Source: Rhynchonema sp. JSB1_4
Lineage: Eukaryota; Nematoda; Chromadorea; Monhysterida; Xyalidae
Assembly: GCA_030248065.1 (NCBI GenBank)
Contig: JASAMV010005351.1
Coordinates: 1 to 50,375, forward strand
Direction: 5' to 3'
DNA length: 50,375 bases
The first letter of the stretch is position 1. Every line of letters starts with the position of its first letter. The notes beneath the pieces were generated by a model that worked only from the letters and a program-made list of their open reading frames with translations, was not told the origin of the DNA and ran no database searches. Made by a program: the position numbers and the translations under genes. Positions 24,301-33,400 of this stretch are shown here, one piece after another.

Positions 24301-26026
24301 CCATGAAAAGCCACATGGTCACGACAAGATGTAGCCGATAACCAAGTTTGCCACTGGCTTATTTTGCGTGCTGTTCGTTACCGCAACGACATACATAACA
24401 CTCATTGCCACAGTAATAGGAAATTTCATAATGCCAATCCCGCAAGAAAAGCCTCAGTTCTTCATGATTGGCTCTTCACGTCACACGGCATTCAAAATTG
24501 GTTCGCAGTTGATAATTCGATCATTTATACTGCAACAGCCTCTGGCCGCAAACAGGATCACGTGCTACTAATCGGTTCACAGGATTCACACATTTCCTCC
24601 CGCTGCCATCTGTTTCTTATTCTTACACGAAAGAACAGCAAGCGTTGCACGTCGCATGTCGTGATATAGTGTCACGTATACAACACAACATTGCATATTG
24701 GATTCATCATGTTCACCAGTGGAATCCAGATTGGCGCCGGGCTCGCTTGCAAAGGGCTGCCGCCTCTCATTAGGCCGATTTATGCAACACTGCTGGTGTG
24801 ATTTGAAACATCGGCGTGCACGCGGCCGACAAGCCGAGCGTTACGCTGACGTGACGATGCCCGGCGATCAGGCGGTTCAGCACATCATGTGGTCCTTGCT
24901 CTCCGCTTTCAACTTGAGCGCAAAACGCTTATAACAAAAACGGAACGAACGCGTACAACAGCACACTAGGCGAAAATGAATGAGGAATGAGTTACAAATC
25001 AGTCTGTGGTGCGTTTCGTAGTGCGTCCTAAATGGGCTAGTGTGGCCTGGCGATGGCCACGAAGTGATCAAGGCTGACCTGGAACAACATGGTGCCGGTC
25101 ATGAGGATACGCCCAAATGCACATAGAGCATCGCTGGTGACGAATGCATACACGTCACGATTGTTGCATTTGGTGTGTATCCAGCAGGAGACGGCAGTAC
25201 GACGGAAATTAGCAGACATGTCCAAAAATAGCCCTTTTCAGGGTAAAAAACTAGTACTTTTTTTCTGTGGATGGGTTTTTTTCCAAAATCGCGCCTTGTA
25301 TTGTCCCCAAACCTGTACAGGGATGCGCGGGGCTGGTCTTTTGTAGTGTAGTAGCACATGCGCAGTAGTGTACCACTGCGAACTGCTACATATTTATATG
25401 TACATAGGTCTGGCGCAAAATCGGAGTGTACAAAGTCGATAAGACACGAAAGATTTGAGCTGTAATCGATATTGTGGTGGTCATATATCCCGTATATCAC
25501 TCGGTCGGCATCAGATGAATTAAAATATGTTGTACGGCATGCTGCAGTACATTACAGTAGCGTCATTAGTGAACAACATCAACCTCAGACTAATCGTGGC
25601 CCAGTACCCAGTACCAAAGTTACTCAATTAAGGATTTCAAGACGTGCGCATTTTTATGCGTACATAGCAAGTAAGAGATGCTTCACAAGAACTAAACATC
25701 ACCTCAGGTAGCCTGGCCTTTTCCCTGACTGTGACGATGTCCTGGTGTATCGCCCGTCTCCTGCAGACGATACGAAAGGGGAACCACTGGCTGCTGTGAC
25801 ACGCAGCATTCAAAGAAACGACCATACCTTTTCTTCAGGTGAGCCACGGGTGCAGATTCTGTTGACGGACAGCAGCTGTCGGCCGCAGATCCTGCAGGCG
25901 TGTGAAGCGCAGGGTGCACCAGCGGTCTCGTCAGAGTGGCTCATCCAGGCCATCATCACCGGACAGACACCCGACCCGAAAGGGCACGAAAAGTACAGAT
26001 ATGATTTTGTCGAAATGCAGGCGTGA
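368..26026 (+). CDS. hsr-9/TP53BP1: 53BP1/HSR-9-like DNA-damage checkpoint protein (tandem Tudor + tandem BRCT), 28 exons
   Basis: Homolog of TP53BP1 and nematode HSR-9, a nuclear chromatin reader and scaffold for double-strand-break signalling. Exons: 368-387, 3177-3348, 3634-3709, 3802-3933, 5034-5147, 5241-5461, 5647-5904, 6164-6280, 6517-6749, 7898-7993, 8111-8193, 8574-8734, 9392-9471, 9563-9623, 9864-9969, 10494-10599, 10930-11024, 11235-11398, 11936-12001, 12390-12574, 12783-12862, 13124-13276, 13634-13706, 13785-13878, 14314-14457, 14807-14880, 18296-18453, 25839-26026. Phases agree at every junction; total 3510 nt, 1169 aa. Residues about 90-331 are Glu/Asp-rich. Residues 332-710 are basic with STP/KTP repeats. 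Tudor 1 (about 711-765) contains VLAKWGKEYY and GFGRYKVLF; the second Tudor follows in exons 19-20. BRCT1 (about 928-1054) contains PCVSHLW and YLLPAGESLEQ. BRCT2 (about 1055-1169) contains VSSEWLIQ and ends GHEKYRYDFVEMQA, matching the 53BP1 C-terminus. Exon 1 (MDTSST) is the weakest part: it is chosen because its donor TC|GTGAGT has the phase needed by exon 2. The exon 23 donor is ambiguous (GT at 13707 or GC at 13704). Confidence 0.9.
1684..2124. mobile_element. Inverted-terminal element with G/C-run core
   Basis: The left end ACCGTAAAAACCTAAATA at 1684 is mirrored by TATTTAGGTTTTTACGGT ending at 2124. The interior has repeated segments reading AATAGAGCCCCC with long C runs and the phrase GGGTCAGTGAATTAATAGAG. 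A second, 5'-truncated copy ends at 3092 and shares the segment with CGCCTCCTATTGA. It is non-autonomous with no ORF, and it is embedded among copies of the CAGTGTAGTTCC family. Confidence 0.6.
2251..2331 (+). ncRNA. Hammerhead-ribozyme-like motif with permuted strand order
   Basis: CUGAUGA (2268-2274) is followed directly by GGACCC (2275-2280). GGGUCC (2313-2318) is followed directly by GAAA (2319-2322). These are the conserved core and a perfect 6-bp stem II. CAUAUAUAG (2294-2302) and CUAUAUAUG (2323-2331) give a perfect 9-bp stem III, with UC (2303-2304) at the expected cleavage position. UCAUGA (2305-2310) pairs with UCAUUGA (2261-2267) as stem I with one bulged U. A further 9-bp helix pairs 2252-2260 with 2282-2290. 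The linear order of the three strands differs from every canonical hammerhead type. Folding of all helices in one molecule looks sterically difficult, so a dimeric, trans-acting or decayed ribozyme is possible. It lies in an insertion of about 170 nt within a repeat. Confidence 0.5.
4032..4875. mobile_element. Fold-back palindromic element in intron 4
   Basis: Two 371-bp arms (4032-4402 and 4505-4875) are near-perfect reverse complements around a spacer of about 100 bp. Paired positions sum to 8907 along the arms; for example 4367-4401 pairs with 4506-4540. There is no ORF of note. The structure fits a fold-back or MITE-type DNA element inserted in intron 4 (3934-5033) of the 53BP1-like gene. 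Confidence 0.8.
6921..7711. mobile_element. hAT-like MITE, family A copy 1 (with nested family B)
   Basis: The ends are CAGTGATGTAGTTGG and CCAACCACATCACTG, with subterminal AGCAAGAAAGCTAGCTAGC motifs. The flanks ACTGTTAT (6913-6920) and ACTGTAAT (7712-7719) match at 7 of 8 bases, as expected for an aged 8-bp hAT target duplication. The copy is interrupted by another element at 7158-7597. It lies in intron 9 of the 53BP1-like gene. Confidence 0.8.
7158..7597. mobile_element. hAT-like MITE, family B copy 1, nested in family A
   Basis: The ends are TAGGGTTAGAG and CTCTAACCCTA. An exact 8-bp duplication TTGATGAC flanks it at 7150-7157 and 7598-7605, which defines the insertion precisely. The subterminal zones are arrays of CCGACACCCGACA-like units. 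No transposase ORF is present. Confidence 0.85.
11516..11815. mobile_element. hAT-like MITE, family A copy 2
   Basis: A 300-bp copy with CAGTGATGTGGTTGG at the left end and CCAACTACATCACAG at the right end. It is flanked by an exact 8-bp duplication ATTAATGG (11508-11515 and 11816-11823). It is inverted relative to copies 1 and 3 and lies in the intron between the exons for Tudor 1 and Tudor 2. Confidence 0.85.
14070..14277. mobile_element. Short fold-back element with TATAGTAAATTTCTA end
   Basis: The left arm TATAGTAAATTTCTA followed by ATTCGCTGCCGCACAATG is mirrored by a right arm ending GAATTTAGAAATTCACTATA. It lies immediately before the acceptor of the BRCT1 exon at 14314. Its terminal motif is shared with the fold-back at 32875-33145, while the inner sequences differ. 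Confidence 0.65.
15372..15761. mobile_element. hAT-like MITE with CAGTGTAGTTCCTGG ends (family E)
   Basis: The left end CAGTGTAGTTCCTGG and right end CCAGGAACTACACTG are near-perfect inverted termini, 390 bp apart. Internal motifs include GGCGGTTAGTGTACC and TTTTAGGCCTAAAAT. The flanks ACTAGGAT and ACTAGAAC match at 6 of 8 positions, suggesting an old 8-bp duplication. Further copies and fragments fill intron 1. Confidence 0.75.
16100..16918. mobile_element. GC-rich hAT-like element (family D)
   Basis: The termini CAGAGATCGGAAACGGGCC and its complement bound an 819-bp element. The flanking 8-bp duplication GTTGCACC is exact (16092-16099 and 16919-16926). Both subterminal zones are GGGCC pentamer arrays. 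The middle (about 16340-16700) carries CTACCTACTGTA motifs shared in inverted form with 22850-23120, possibly a nested insertion. No ORF supports a transposase. Confidence 0.85.
17235..17726. mobile_element. hAT-like MITE, family B copy 2
   Basis: It has TAGGGTTAGAG and CTCTAACCCTA ends and the same internal CGGGTGTCGGGTGTC arrays and central sequence as 7158-7597, in inverse orientation. The flanks TTTGTGAT and TTTGTGTG match at 6 of 8 positions. Confidence 0.8.
18587..18929. mobile_element. hAT-like MITE, family A copy 3
   Basis: The ends are CAATGATGTAG and CACATCATTG, with an exact 8-bp duplication CACTCAAG on both sides (18579-18586 and 18930-18937). The interior matches copy 1 without the nested element. 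It lies about 130 bp after the first BRCT2 exon. Confidence 0.85.
19563..19759. repeat. Inverted repeat sharing a motif with intron 1
   Basis: A 37-bp segment at 19563-19599 is the reverse complement of 19723-19759. Both carry AAATCGGGCTCGTGTTGGCG or its complement, which also occurs at 3105-3124 just before exon 2 of the 53BP1-like gene. It is probably a fragment of a dispersed element. Confidence 0.6.
19788..20880. mobile_element. DNA element with AAAGGTCGGTTTATACTTCT termini
   Basis: The left end (19788) reads AAAGGTCGGTTTATACTTCT followed by GGCTCCTCGGCAG. The right end (to 20880) is its near-exact complement. Subterminal zones are rich in CTGACTGC and CAGTCA motifs. No clear target duplication and no transposase ORF were found. 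It sits in the last intron of the 53BP1-like gene. Confidence 0.7.
20412..20471. repeat. Tandem duplication of a 30-bp unit
   Basis: Two adjacent 30-bp copies (20412-20441 and 20442-20471) differ at two positions. They lie inside the 19788-20880 element. Confidence 0.8.
21296..21415. mobile_element. Fragment of the GGTGTCGG-rich element next to the receptor gene
   Basis: This stretch contains GACCGACACCGACGC, TTTTTGGAAAGTA and CCGACACGGACAGTTTAAA. It aligns with the reverse complement of about 24100-24215. It lies just 3' of the receptor stop codon at 21427, so it probably forms part of the 3' UTR or terminates it. Confidence 0.6.
21427..22605 (-). CDS. 7TM G-protein-coupled receptor, chemoreceptor-like, nested antisense in a 53BP1 intron
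   Basis: Three exons in phase: 22605-22506, 22446-22327 and 22247-21427 (1041 nt, 346 aa). The N-terminus MNGTMPINETTEDND has two N-glycosylation sequons (NGT, NET). TM1 is around GLYLTIANSLIVVAI and TM2 around ASICSLAAADAVFGITLF. TM3 ends in SLDRFIAI, a DRF form of the DRY motif. The third intracellular loop is basic (KQRANALAKQIATQRR) and leads into TM6. TM7 carries INPMCNAVLYV in place of NPxxY. The pattern resembles nematode serpentine receptors of the srsx/rhodopsin-like type, but the exact family is uncertain. Both introns are short (59 and 79 bp), with donors GTTAGT and GTAAAT and acceptors CAG and TAG. The start is the first Met of the exon that supplies the correct phase-1 donor. The gene lies wholly inside the 7.4-kb last intron of the 53BP1-like gene, on the opposite strand. 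Confidence 0.9.
22606..24599. other. Repeat-rich spacer between receptor gene and its pseudogene
   Basis: This holds the likely receptor upstream region (22606-22780). It then has a GTAGGTAGGTTG-type repeat block (about 22850-23120), shared in inverted form with 16340-16700, and three similar segments with ATGATACCCTT at about 23150-23290. The GGTGTCGG-rich element follows (about 23370-24215). No coding sequence is seen. Confidence 0.5.
23370..24215. mobile_element. GGTGTCGG-rich element
   Basis: The left edge TAGGGATCGGCGTCGG and the right edge GACCGACGCCGATC are roughly inverted. Both flanking zones carry repeated GGTGTCGG units. The interior has no strong ORF. It shares the TAGGGATCGG start with the 86-bp element at 38055. 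Target duplications were not resolved. Confidence 0.5.
24600..25225 (-). pseudogene. Decayed paralog of the 7TM receptor
   Basis: Reading the minus strand in shifting frames gives receptor segments in the right order. TM3 reads TGTMLFQVSLDHFVAIARP. TM6 reads HRHVSVTLGLSAACTPMFQ, against RRITITVGLSVTFTMLFQ in the intact gene. TM7 reads NMMNPICNVVLYT, against NINPMCNAVLYV, and then hits a stop. In-frame stops and frameshifts separate the blocks (for example in TM5 and after TM7), and the region between TM3 and TM5 is degraded. It lies about 2 kb upstream of the intact gene, in the same orientation and the same host intron, which suggests an old tandem duplication. Confidence 0.75.
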
Positions 26027-27461
26027 GACGGTTTTGTTCGTTTTCAGATTTCTTTTGTAACAAATATTTTTTGTAGGTTTTATCATTTTGTTGATGTTCT
26101 GTTCTTCTACATTCTTGTTGTAGCAGATCACTGTATGCTTTGACTGATAAATTCGTGCTTTGTGCTGTTCCTCTTGTTTTTTGCGCTGGTTTTGTTGCAG
26201 AACTATGTTTTTATGTTCATTTTCACTCGTTTTTTGTCATTTTTGGTCATCAACGTGTTTTCTTATTGTATTTTTCTATAAACGGATCACAAAATGCCGG
26301 TAGAAATGCATTGAAGCTGTTAACAATATTCCTGAAAATCGGTAGGATGCTTAAACTTGTCTCTATGTGTTGTCGCATTAAGGAACTCTTCAAGTACTGT
26401 ATATTTTTGTCTATTTTGCCGATGATAAAAATTTTATTGTTGAAATTTAGCAACAATGATAACAATTGCTTTTTTGTATTTCGCGTTTAGTGTTGTTTTA
26501 GATGTGTGTGTTTTGTTCAAGAACTGCTGGTATATTTTTGGAATTTGAATAACTATAATTGTCTACATATAATCTGAGTGAGTTCGAAAAGAAGAAGAAT
26601 TTGAAATAATTTGTTTGTGAAACGTACTAAACCAATTATTACACTGCGTCGCCAAGCCGTGACTACCACCGTAGTATATTTGAAATGAAATTCATGTCAA
26701 TTGTTGTTGGTTTTGTTCACATATTGTTGTTGGTGTACCACATTGAAGTGCGAATGTTTTGTGAGACACTGATCATAAATCGATTGAATGATTGATGCTA
26801 CTTTACTGCGCGTCGTCGTTGTTCTTTTGCGATGATGTTGTGTTGCATGAATGAATCATTATTTTTTCAAGTAGCTTCTATAAACCATAAACACACCATA
26901 TTATTATGAGTAATGATGATTGGGCTCGTGTTTTTTTTCACTGTGCATAAAAAGTTCGAGCTGAGATGCCTGAAAAAATTGTCTGTAATTACGCATGCAC
27001 CATATTTATTGGCTGCTATCGCTCCACAACTTGCTTCGTCAGCAAGTTGATGCCTGTTTATGTGTGTATCTTTTTGCGCTTTCGTGCTTGGTTGCATGAG
27101 CGAATGATATTCATAAGCCTGTACGTGCCTATCAAGCACAGTCGGCAATTGGTCTGGAAACTTGGAATGGTCAGATTTTCAATTGAGTTCATCCGTATTT
27201 TTTTGGCTGTCAAACCGGCCTGTTTGTAGGTGTCGTAGCAGGTCACCTGCAATTTACTCACAACGTTTATTCCGACTCTGTTTGGATGAGTGATGCTCAA
27301 AAAGATTCTGAAAACGCTGGATCTAAAAATCTGGCCAATCACAAATCCTAAACTGATCCAAAACTCTGATTTCTGCCAACTGCCAAGAGTGATCATGATG
27401 GATTATTTCACGTTTTTTTGCGTTTGAGAGCTCGCCGATTTTCCGACATTTTTCGGTTGTC
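26027..27461. other. Spacer between the 53BP1-like and NDRG genes
   Basis: AT-rich DNA containing the 3' UTR of the 53BP1-like gene and the upstream region of the NDRG gene. I did not find a canonical AATAAA signal close to the stop at 26026. No conserved ORF is seen, and the open frames present are not convincing. Confidence 0.5.
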
Positions 27462-30400
27462 ATGTTGGACGAAGTGGAAATGGCGCCGCTGCGTGCCGAA
27501 CCGCAGAAAACGGCCGTACTTGACGATGACGATGATTATAGAGAGGTTGGTATGCTTTTTTATAATGTGACGATCTGCATTCGCACCGGCGATGACCAGG
27601 TGCACCGCCCGTCTGGTTTTAGAAAAACATTAAATCAGAGTTGGACGGGACATGATTTCTACGAATTTTAACAGTGTTGAGCGAGCCCATGTCCAACTCC
27701 CTCTTTTGGAGCAGGATTAGCGAATTTGTGTATGTAGTAGAATTTTCGTACATAGTGCACAAGTACAGTCGCGGCCCCATCTGCTAGTTTTTATCAACAG
27801 CAAGCCTGGGGCGTACCTCGGTCCAAATTTAGGGGGCGCTGTGGATGAACAAAATCATTTTTGTCTGGTGCTTGTCTCCAGTTTGAAACTCATTTTTATC
27901 CAGCGCTTGTTCAAAGATTAGCCGTTGTTAAACTAACTGATGTACAGGAAGACGAAGGCGCGCTGCGAAAATTTGGAACACATCGGAATTTCTAAAAATC
28001 CTAAACGGTTGAGGGGCGCTGCGTACCCATGCCCCCCTATGTACACCTCTCCGTGTCCCACTATCCCAGCCAATTACTACGTTTATATTTGTCATCGTCA
28101 TTGTCCATTATGATACAAGACAGGGTCCGAATCGGAAATAGGACGCCGAAGCAAATTGACCGACAACTAGGTTGTGTCGTGTGTCCGCTTGTGTGTGTAT
28201 GCTTTGCATGTTTGCGCATTCCATCTCAAATCGACCAAACGACCGTAACCAGCTGCTGACGCTGCCTCATGCGCTTTCATCCCTGCCCGCGCCAACCATA
28301 CATACTGTTACATACAGTATTAAGCCCTACCACACCACTGCTTTAAATTAGTGTTCGTGTCTGTGTGCTATGGCACTCGGGCTGGGTTGGGTCACCACAT
28401 CAGCTAAGGAATGCTATGATATCACGTCGTTCGGGCTTGTTTTCCACACGCCAACTTGCTTGCCGCTACCACTTGGTTTCATTGACGTCGGTATCTTCTC
28501 AGTTTGTTGTCATTGCCATCACTGCTGAGAATACGCACGAACAGGAGTGACTATCTTTGATAAGCTGGAACAGCAGTTACGAAAATACAGGCCCGGTGGC
28601 GCGGCGTGTTGGAATGGAAGTTCGCGCGCGCGCGCATTCGATGCAAGCAGCAAACAGCGCAGTCGTTTTTTGTGTGTTCGTTCCGCTGCGCGTGTGTGTG
28701 TGCGTGTCGGTACTGTTTTATACGCGTGTCACAAACACAACGTGGGTGGTGGCTCTCTCGCTTCGGCTTTTATACGCTGGTTGGTTTGGTTCGCTTGGCC
28801 GCTCCTTATGTATACATGTATGACCGAAACTAGGTGCCCCCCAAGCCGAGGGGATGGGATTTCACAAACTTGCTTGCACCCACCCTGTTGCGTTCCAAAG
28901 TGGACACAGAGCTGGAGAGAGCGAAAGAGACGGATACTGATTTTTTTGTTCGTCGTGTACACAAAGCAACCGGCAGTCGGCTTGCCGGCTCTGGGAGGGT
29001 CATAGCCACAATCATAGCCTTGACTCTGTCTGGACTTGGTCCGAGACCCAGGCGGACTGGGTGCGCCTGCGTATGACACCGACTGCGTGCTAATTTTGTT
29101 TTTTTTTGCACTGCTTGCGCCCGGGCCCACACTTGGGGAATGGTGATATTATCTCACTATCGCTTGGATGTCTGCGTTTGAATGATAGTATTCTGGAGCG
29201 GCGCTGTAGGGTATGTGCCTGGTAGTTCTTATGGACAGTCTGTGGACGTTTTGAACGCTGTTTGTCCTGGTAGTCGTGATTTAATGGCATGAAATTCACC
29301 GAATGGTGGTCCAACTGCAGCCTGATTCTTACTTTCCCCCTGCTCGCGGCTCGCCAGCGCTGTTGGACAACGTATTAGAATGTTGTGCGTTCGTTTTTGC
29401 AATCTAAGACTGATCCTCGCGAATCGTCGTCGGCTTATATTATTGTCGCCATTTAAAATAGTCGAATTTTGCTGCCAATGTCGTAAACTTATTTCTCGCA
29501 CTCTTTTGGTGCTACTTTGGTCTGCAATATCGTCGCGGCCTCAAATGCACGCATCTCACGTGCACTGCACACAGTACCTGCTGCATGCAACTGCAGGTGA
29601 AGCCTGCAGGTGCGCGTGCAATATACAGCACGTGCGTAGCCGTAGCGTACACATGCGCCCCTCTGACGCCTGCGGGCACAATGTATGACCACCTAGCGGT
29701 GCACGCGCAGTGCATGCATAATGCGTATGGTCCGGCCATGAGCTCATGAGACGACTTTTTTAAAGCTTGCTTGACCAGATTAAAAAATGCTCCGGTTACA
29801 CGGTTTCGAAAACCGAAACAGTGAGATTGGGCTGAGAGAGATGAAGACAAGTTCCAGCTGGCTGACCTCAATTTGTTGCGTGCTTACGCGAACAGCAACG
29901 TTGTTCAATGCACCAATGTTTTGTGAGTCAGTCAAAAGGGAATTTACGCACCGAGGTGGAGAGTGTGTTTGTACTAAATACGTGCGTTGCTCTTTCTTTC
30001 GTTTCCGAAATGTGGAACCGAAACATTATTGGAGCCGCACAAGCCAACTTCAAAAAAGTCGTCTCATGAGCTCGTGGCTGGAGCACGCCTTTGACCGCTT
30101 CAGCGCTGTGCGCGCAGTGCATGTGGTGCATGATTCGGCCTCCATACTTGCACGCGTACAGGCAGACTTCACCGAGAGTTGCAGCGGGTACTGTCGCGTC
30201 CTGGCCTGCGTTGACGACCAGAGTTGACGATTTGAGTTGACGAGCAAACAATGAGCCGAGCCGTCGGTGTGTGCGCATGTTGCGCGGTAATAAATAAGAA
30301 GGAAATGTGCAATACCGTTACTGGTAGGGCACCTATACGTTTATGTACTCACGCAGCACAAGGCCAGCAGCTGGTTTGCGCGCTTGAAAGCGAGCTGATT

Positions 30401-33400
30401 AAACTAGCGTCCAACAGGCTGTCTTTTAGGCGGAAACAAGGGGCTCTGGTTCTAATCACGAGCACAGGAAGGTGGGCGAACAATGTTAATTAAGCGATGC
30501 CATTTTTTAGTGTTTGACGACGCAACTGTGTCTGATATTCTGATGGCATTTGTAGCTTTTGTATTAGACATCGCTCTTTCATCAGTGGCGGTGTGGGCGG
30601 TTGCCCCTGGGCGCATTTGCTCGAAGCACAAAGGTGCAGGGATTTGCCAACTAATACCCAAATTCGCTTGTTATTCACGTTTGTTTCGCCTTGGCTTGCT
30701 TCGGTTTTTATTCGTCGTACTCACATGAATAAAATGATTCCATGTCCAGTTTCGTTGTGTCGTAATTGTCATTATTGTTTCAGCTTGTTGAAATTTGTGA
30801 ACAATCAATAATCATCAACATTAATTCGAATCCAATGGCAACGATACTGACCAACCACCAACACGCAGCATCCAATCAGCAGCCGCCATCCTCGTCATCC
30901 ACTTCGACAGCAACGACCACTTACTGGCTGCCGACATGTGAATCGTGTGCGGTCGGTACCGCCGGAGGTCCCAGTGCGGATGTACCACGACCACCACCAG
31001 CACTACTGCAGCCTCTGACACGAAAGAGTGTGTCGTACGCCAATCACGTCACCACACGCACCTATCAGCGACACGACAATGCGACCAGTGTGCACGAGTT
31101 TGTGGTGCGTTTGTGCGGTGTCGAACACAAATTGGCGTTCTGCTCTCTGGCTTTTGGTATTCACATGAGCAGTCTATGGTTCGCACATATAATGGGTTTT
31201 GTTAAATCGGTTGGCCATTATGAGGTTTGGAAAATAATGGTGTATCCGCCTCTCATGACCGATATGATATTCCACTAAATGAACGGCACGAACGATGCAT
31301 GTCAATTCTTGAATGCGCTGCGAACTCAAAAATCGCGTTAATCGAGAATAGTCATCCAGCAGTATGATTATAGTTTATGCACTGAAGCCGTTGCAAGCTT
31401 AATGAGTCTACGCCATGTATATGCGACCAAAACCAATCTCATTGAAACTTGGCACGGTAACTGGGCTTGGTCCAAAACACTCACGGCCAAGAAAATTTTT
31501 TCCCATATCAGCTTCCTGTCTGAGCCCGGAGGGCTGAAAGGTAAAAAGTTTGGACCCTACCTCCGCATTAAAATTATCTTGAAATTAAAATACCGATCTG
31601 TTTCGCATGTTCTTTGTGTGCCGTTTGGTCACAAATGTTTCATAAACGCTTTGGCTCCAATTTTGGACCATATTCACTGTTTTGGCACAACCACAGCTCG
31701 CGCTATTTTTCCAAAACCACGTACATTTCCAAAAAAAATTTTCCGTTGTATATTTCGGCCATATAGAGAGCGCACAGAGCTTTACTATAAAGCAGGTAAA
31801 AACGCCCATTTATCACGCTATACAAACGATCCAAGACCGATTTTTCATCGCTGCTAAGTTTCGACAAAAGCTCGCTCAACCGTGTTGAGCCTCAGCTTTT
31901 TTGCCTTTTTCTGGGGACCGAAGGCACTCTTCTGTGTCATATTTTCCTATTTTAATAACAATGTACCGAGGTGACATATAGCACGCCAGATAGTAAAAAT
32001 ATAATTGTTGTTAATTATGTGCAAATCTATGTTGGTTCATCTGCATCCTTGGAGGTACGAGGAACAACTGTATTTTACACAAAATTCATAATTTTACCAA
32101 ATTTTCGCTTCCGTCATATTTACATATAGCCTACCCACAGTTGTGATGGAAGTGTGATATTTACTGTCCTATGAAGCCCTAATGTTATTGTTGTTCATCG
32201 ATCAAAATCCAAAATTCTAGCTCTAACGTATCTTGAGAAAAGTCGCGTTCATTGAGGTCCATGCGTTGGACTTGGAACTACAACCGGCCTTATAACCGGA
32301 CCAGCGTCTACGGTGCCTTCAATTGAACGACTTCTGCCCAAGATACGTTACAGCTAGGATTTTGATTGATATACAACAATAACATTGGGGCTTCATCGGA
32401 CAGTAAATATCACACTTCCATCACAACTGTTGGCAGGCTATAAATATGACGGAAGCGAAAATTTGGTAAAATTATGAATTTTGTGTAAAATGCAGTTGTT
32501 GCTCGTACCTCCAAGGATGCAGATGAACCAACATAGATTTGCACATAATTAACAACAATTATATTTTTACTATCTGGCGTGCCATATGTCACCTCGGTAC
32601 ATTGTTATCAAAATAGGAAAATATGGCACAGAAGCGTGCCCTGGGTCCCCAGAATTATGCAAAAAAGCTGAGGCTCACCACAGTTGAGCGAACTTTTGTC
32701 GAAACTTAGCAGCGATGGAAAATCGGTCTTGGATCGCCTGTATAGCTTGATAAATGGGCTTTTTACCTGCTTTATAGTAAAGCTCTGTGCGCTCTCTATA
32801 TGGCCGAAAAATACAACGGAGAAATTTTTTCTGAAATGTACGTGATTTTGGAAAAACAGCGCGAGCTGTGGTATACTAAGTTTCTAATTTCGTTGCCTCA
32901 CGCATTCTTACAGACGCAGGGAAACGCCCGTTCGAAGTCGAAGCAGGCAACAAGCACAACACACAGTTAACAAGCCACGCAGCTGGCTCGTGTGCGTTTC
33001 GAATGTTTCAGCCACACAAGCTGTGTGTGTGTCAGCCGCGTGGCTTGTTCACTGTGTGTTGAGCTTGTTGCCTACCTCGACTTCGAACGGGAGTTTCCCT
33101 GCGTCTGTAACAATGCGTGAGGCAACGAAATTAGAAATTTACTATAGTACCAAAAAAATGAATATGGTCCTAAATTGGAGCCAAGGCGTTTATAAAACAT
33201 TTGTGACCGAACGGCACACAAAGAACATGCGAAACAGATCGGTATTTTAATTTCAAGGTGCGGAGATAGGGTCACAATTTTTTACCTCTCAGCCTTCCGG
33301 GCTCAGATAGGGTGCTGATATGGGAAAAAATTTTCTTGGCCGTGAGTGTTTTGGACCAAGCCCAGTCACCGTGCCAAGTTTCAATGAGATTGGTTTTGGT

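Noticed and set aside
26140..26490. Hydrophobic 116-aa frame after the 53BP1-like stop codon
   Set aside because: It is T-rich 3' flanking DNA. The hydrophobicity follows from composition (Phe/Leu codons), with no family match.
28547..29005. 152-aa plus-strand frame in NDRG intron 1, considered as a separate gene
   Set aside because: Three overlapping frames on both strands are open here, with no domain and no good splice context.
31402..31857. 151-aa plus-strand frame in the large palindrome, considered as a transposase
   Set aside because: It has no catalytic motif, the mirrored arm encodes only a diverged short version, and the element looks non-coding.
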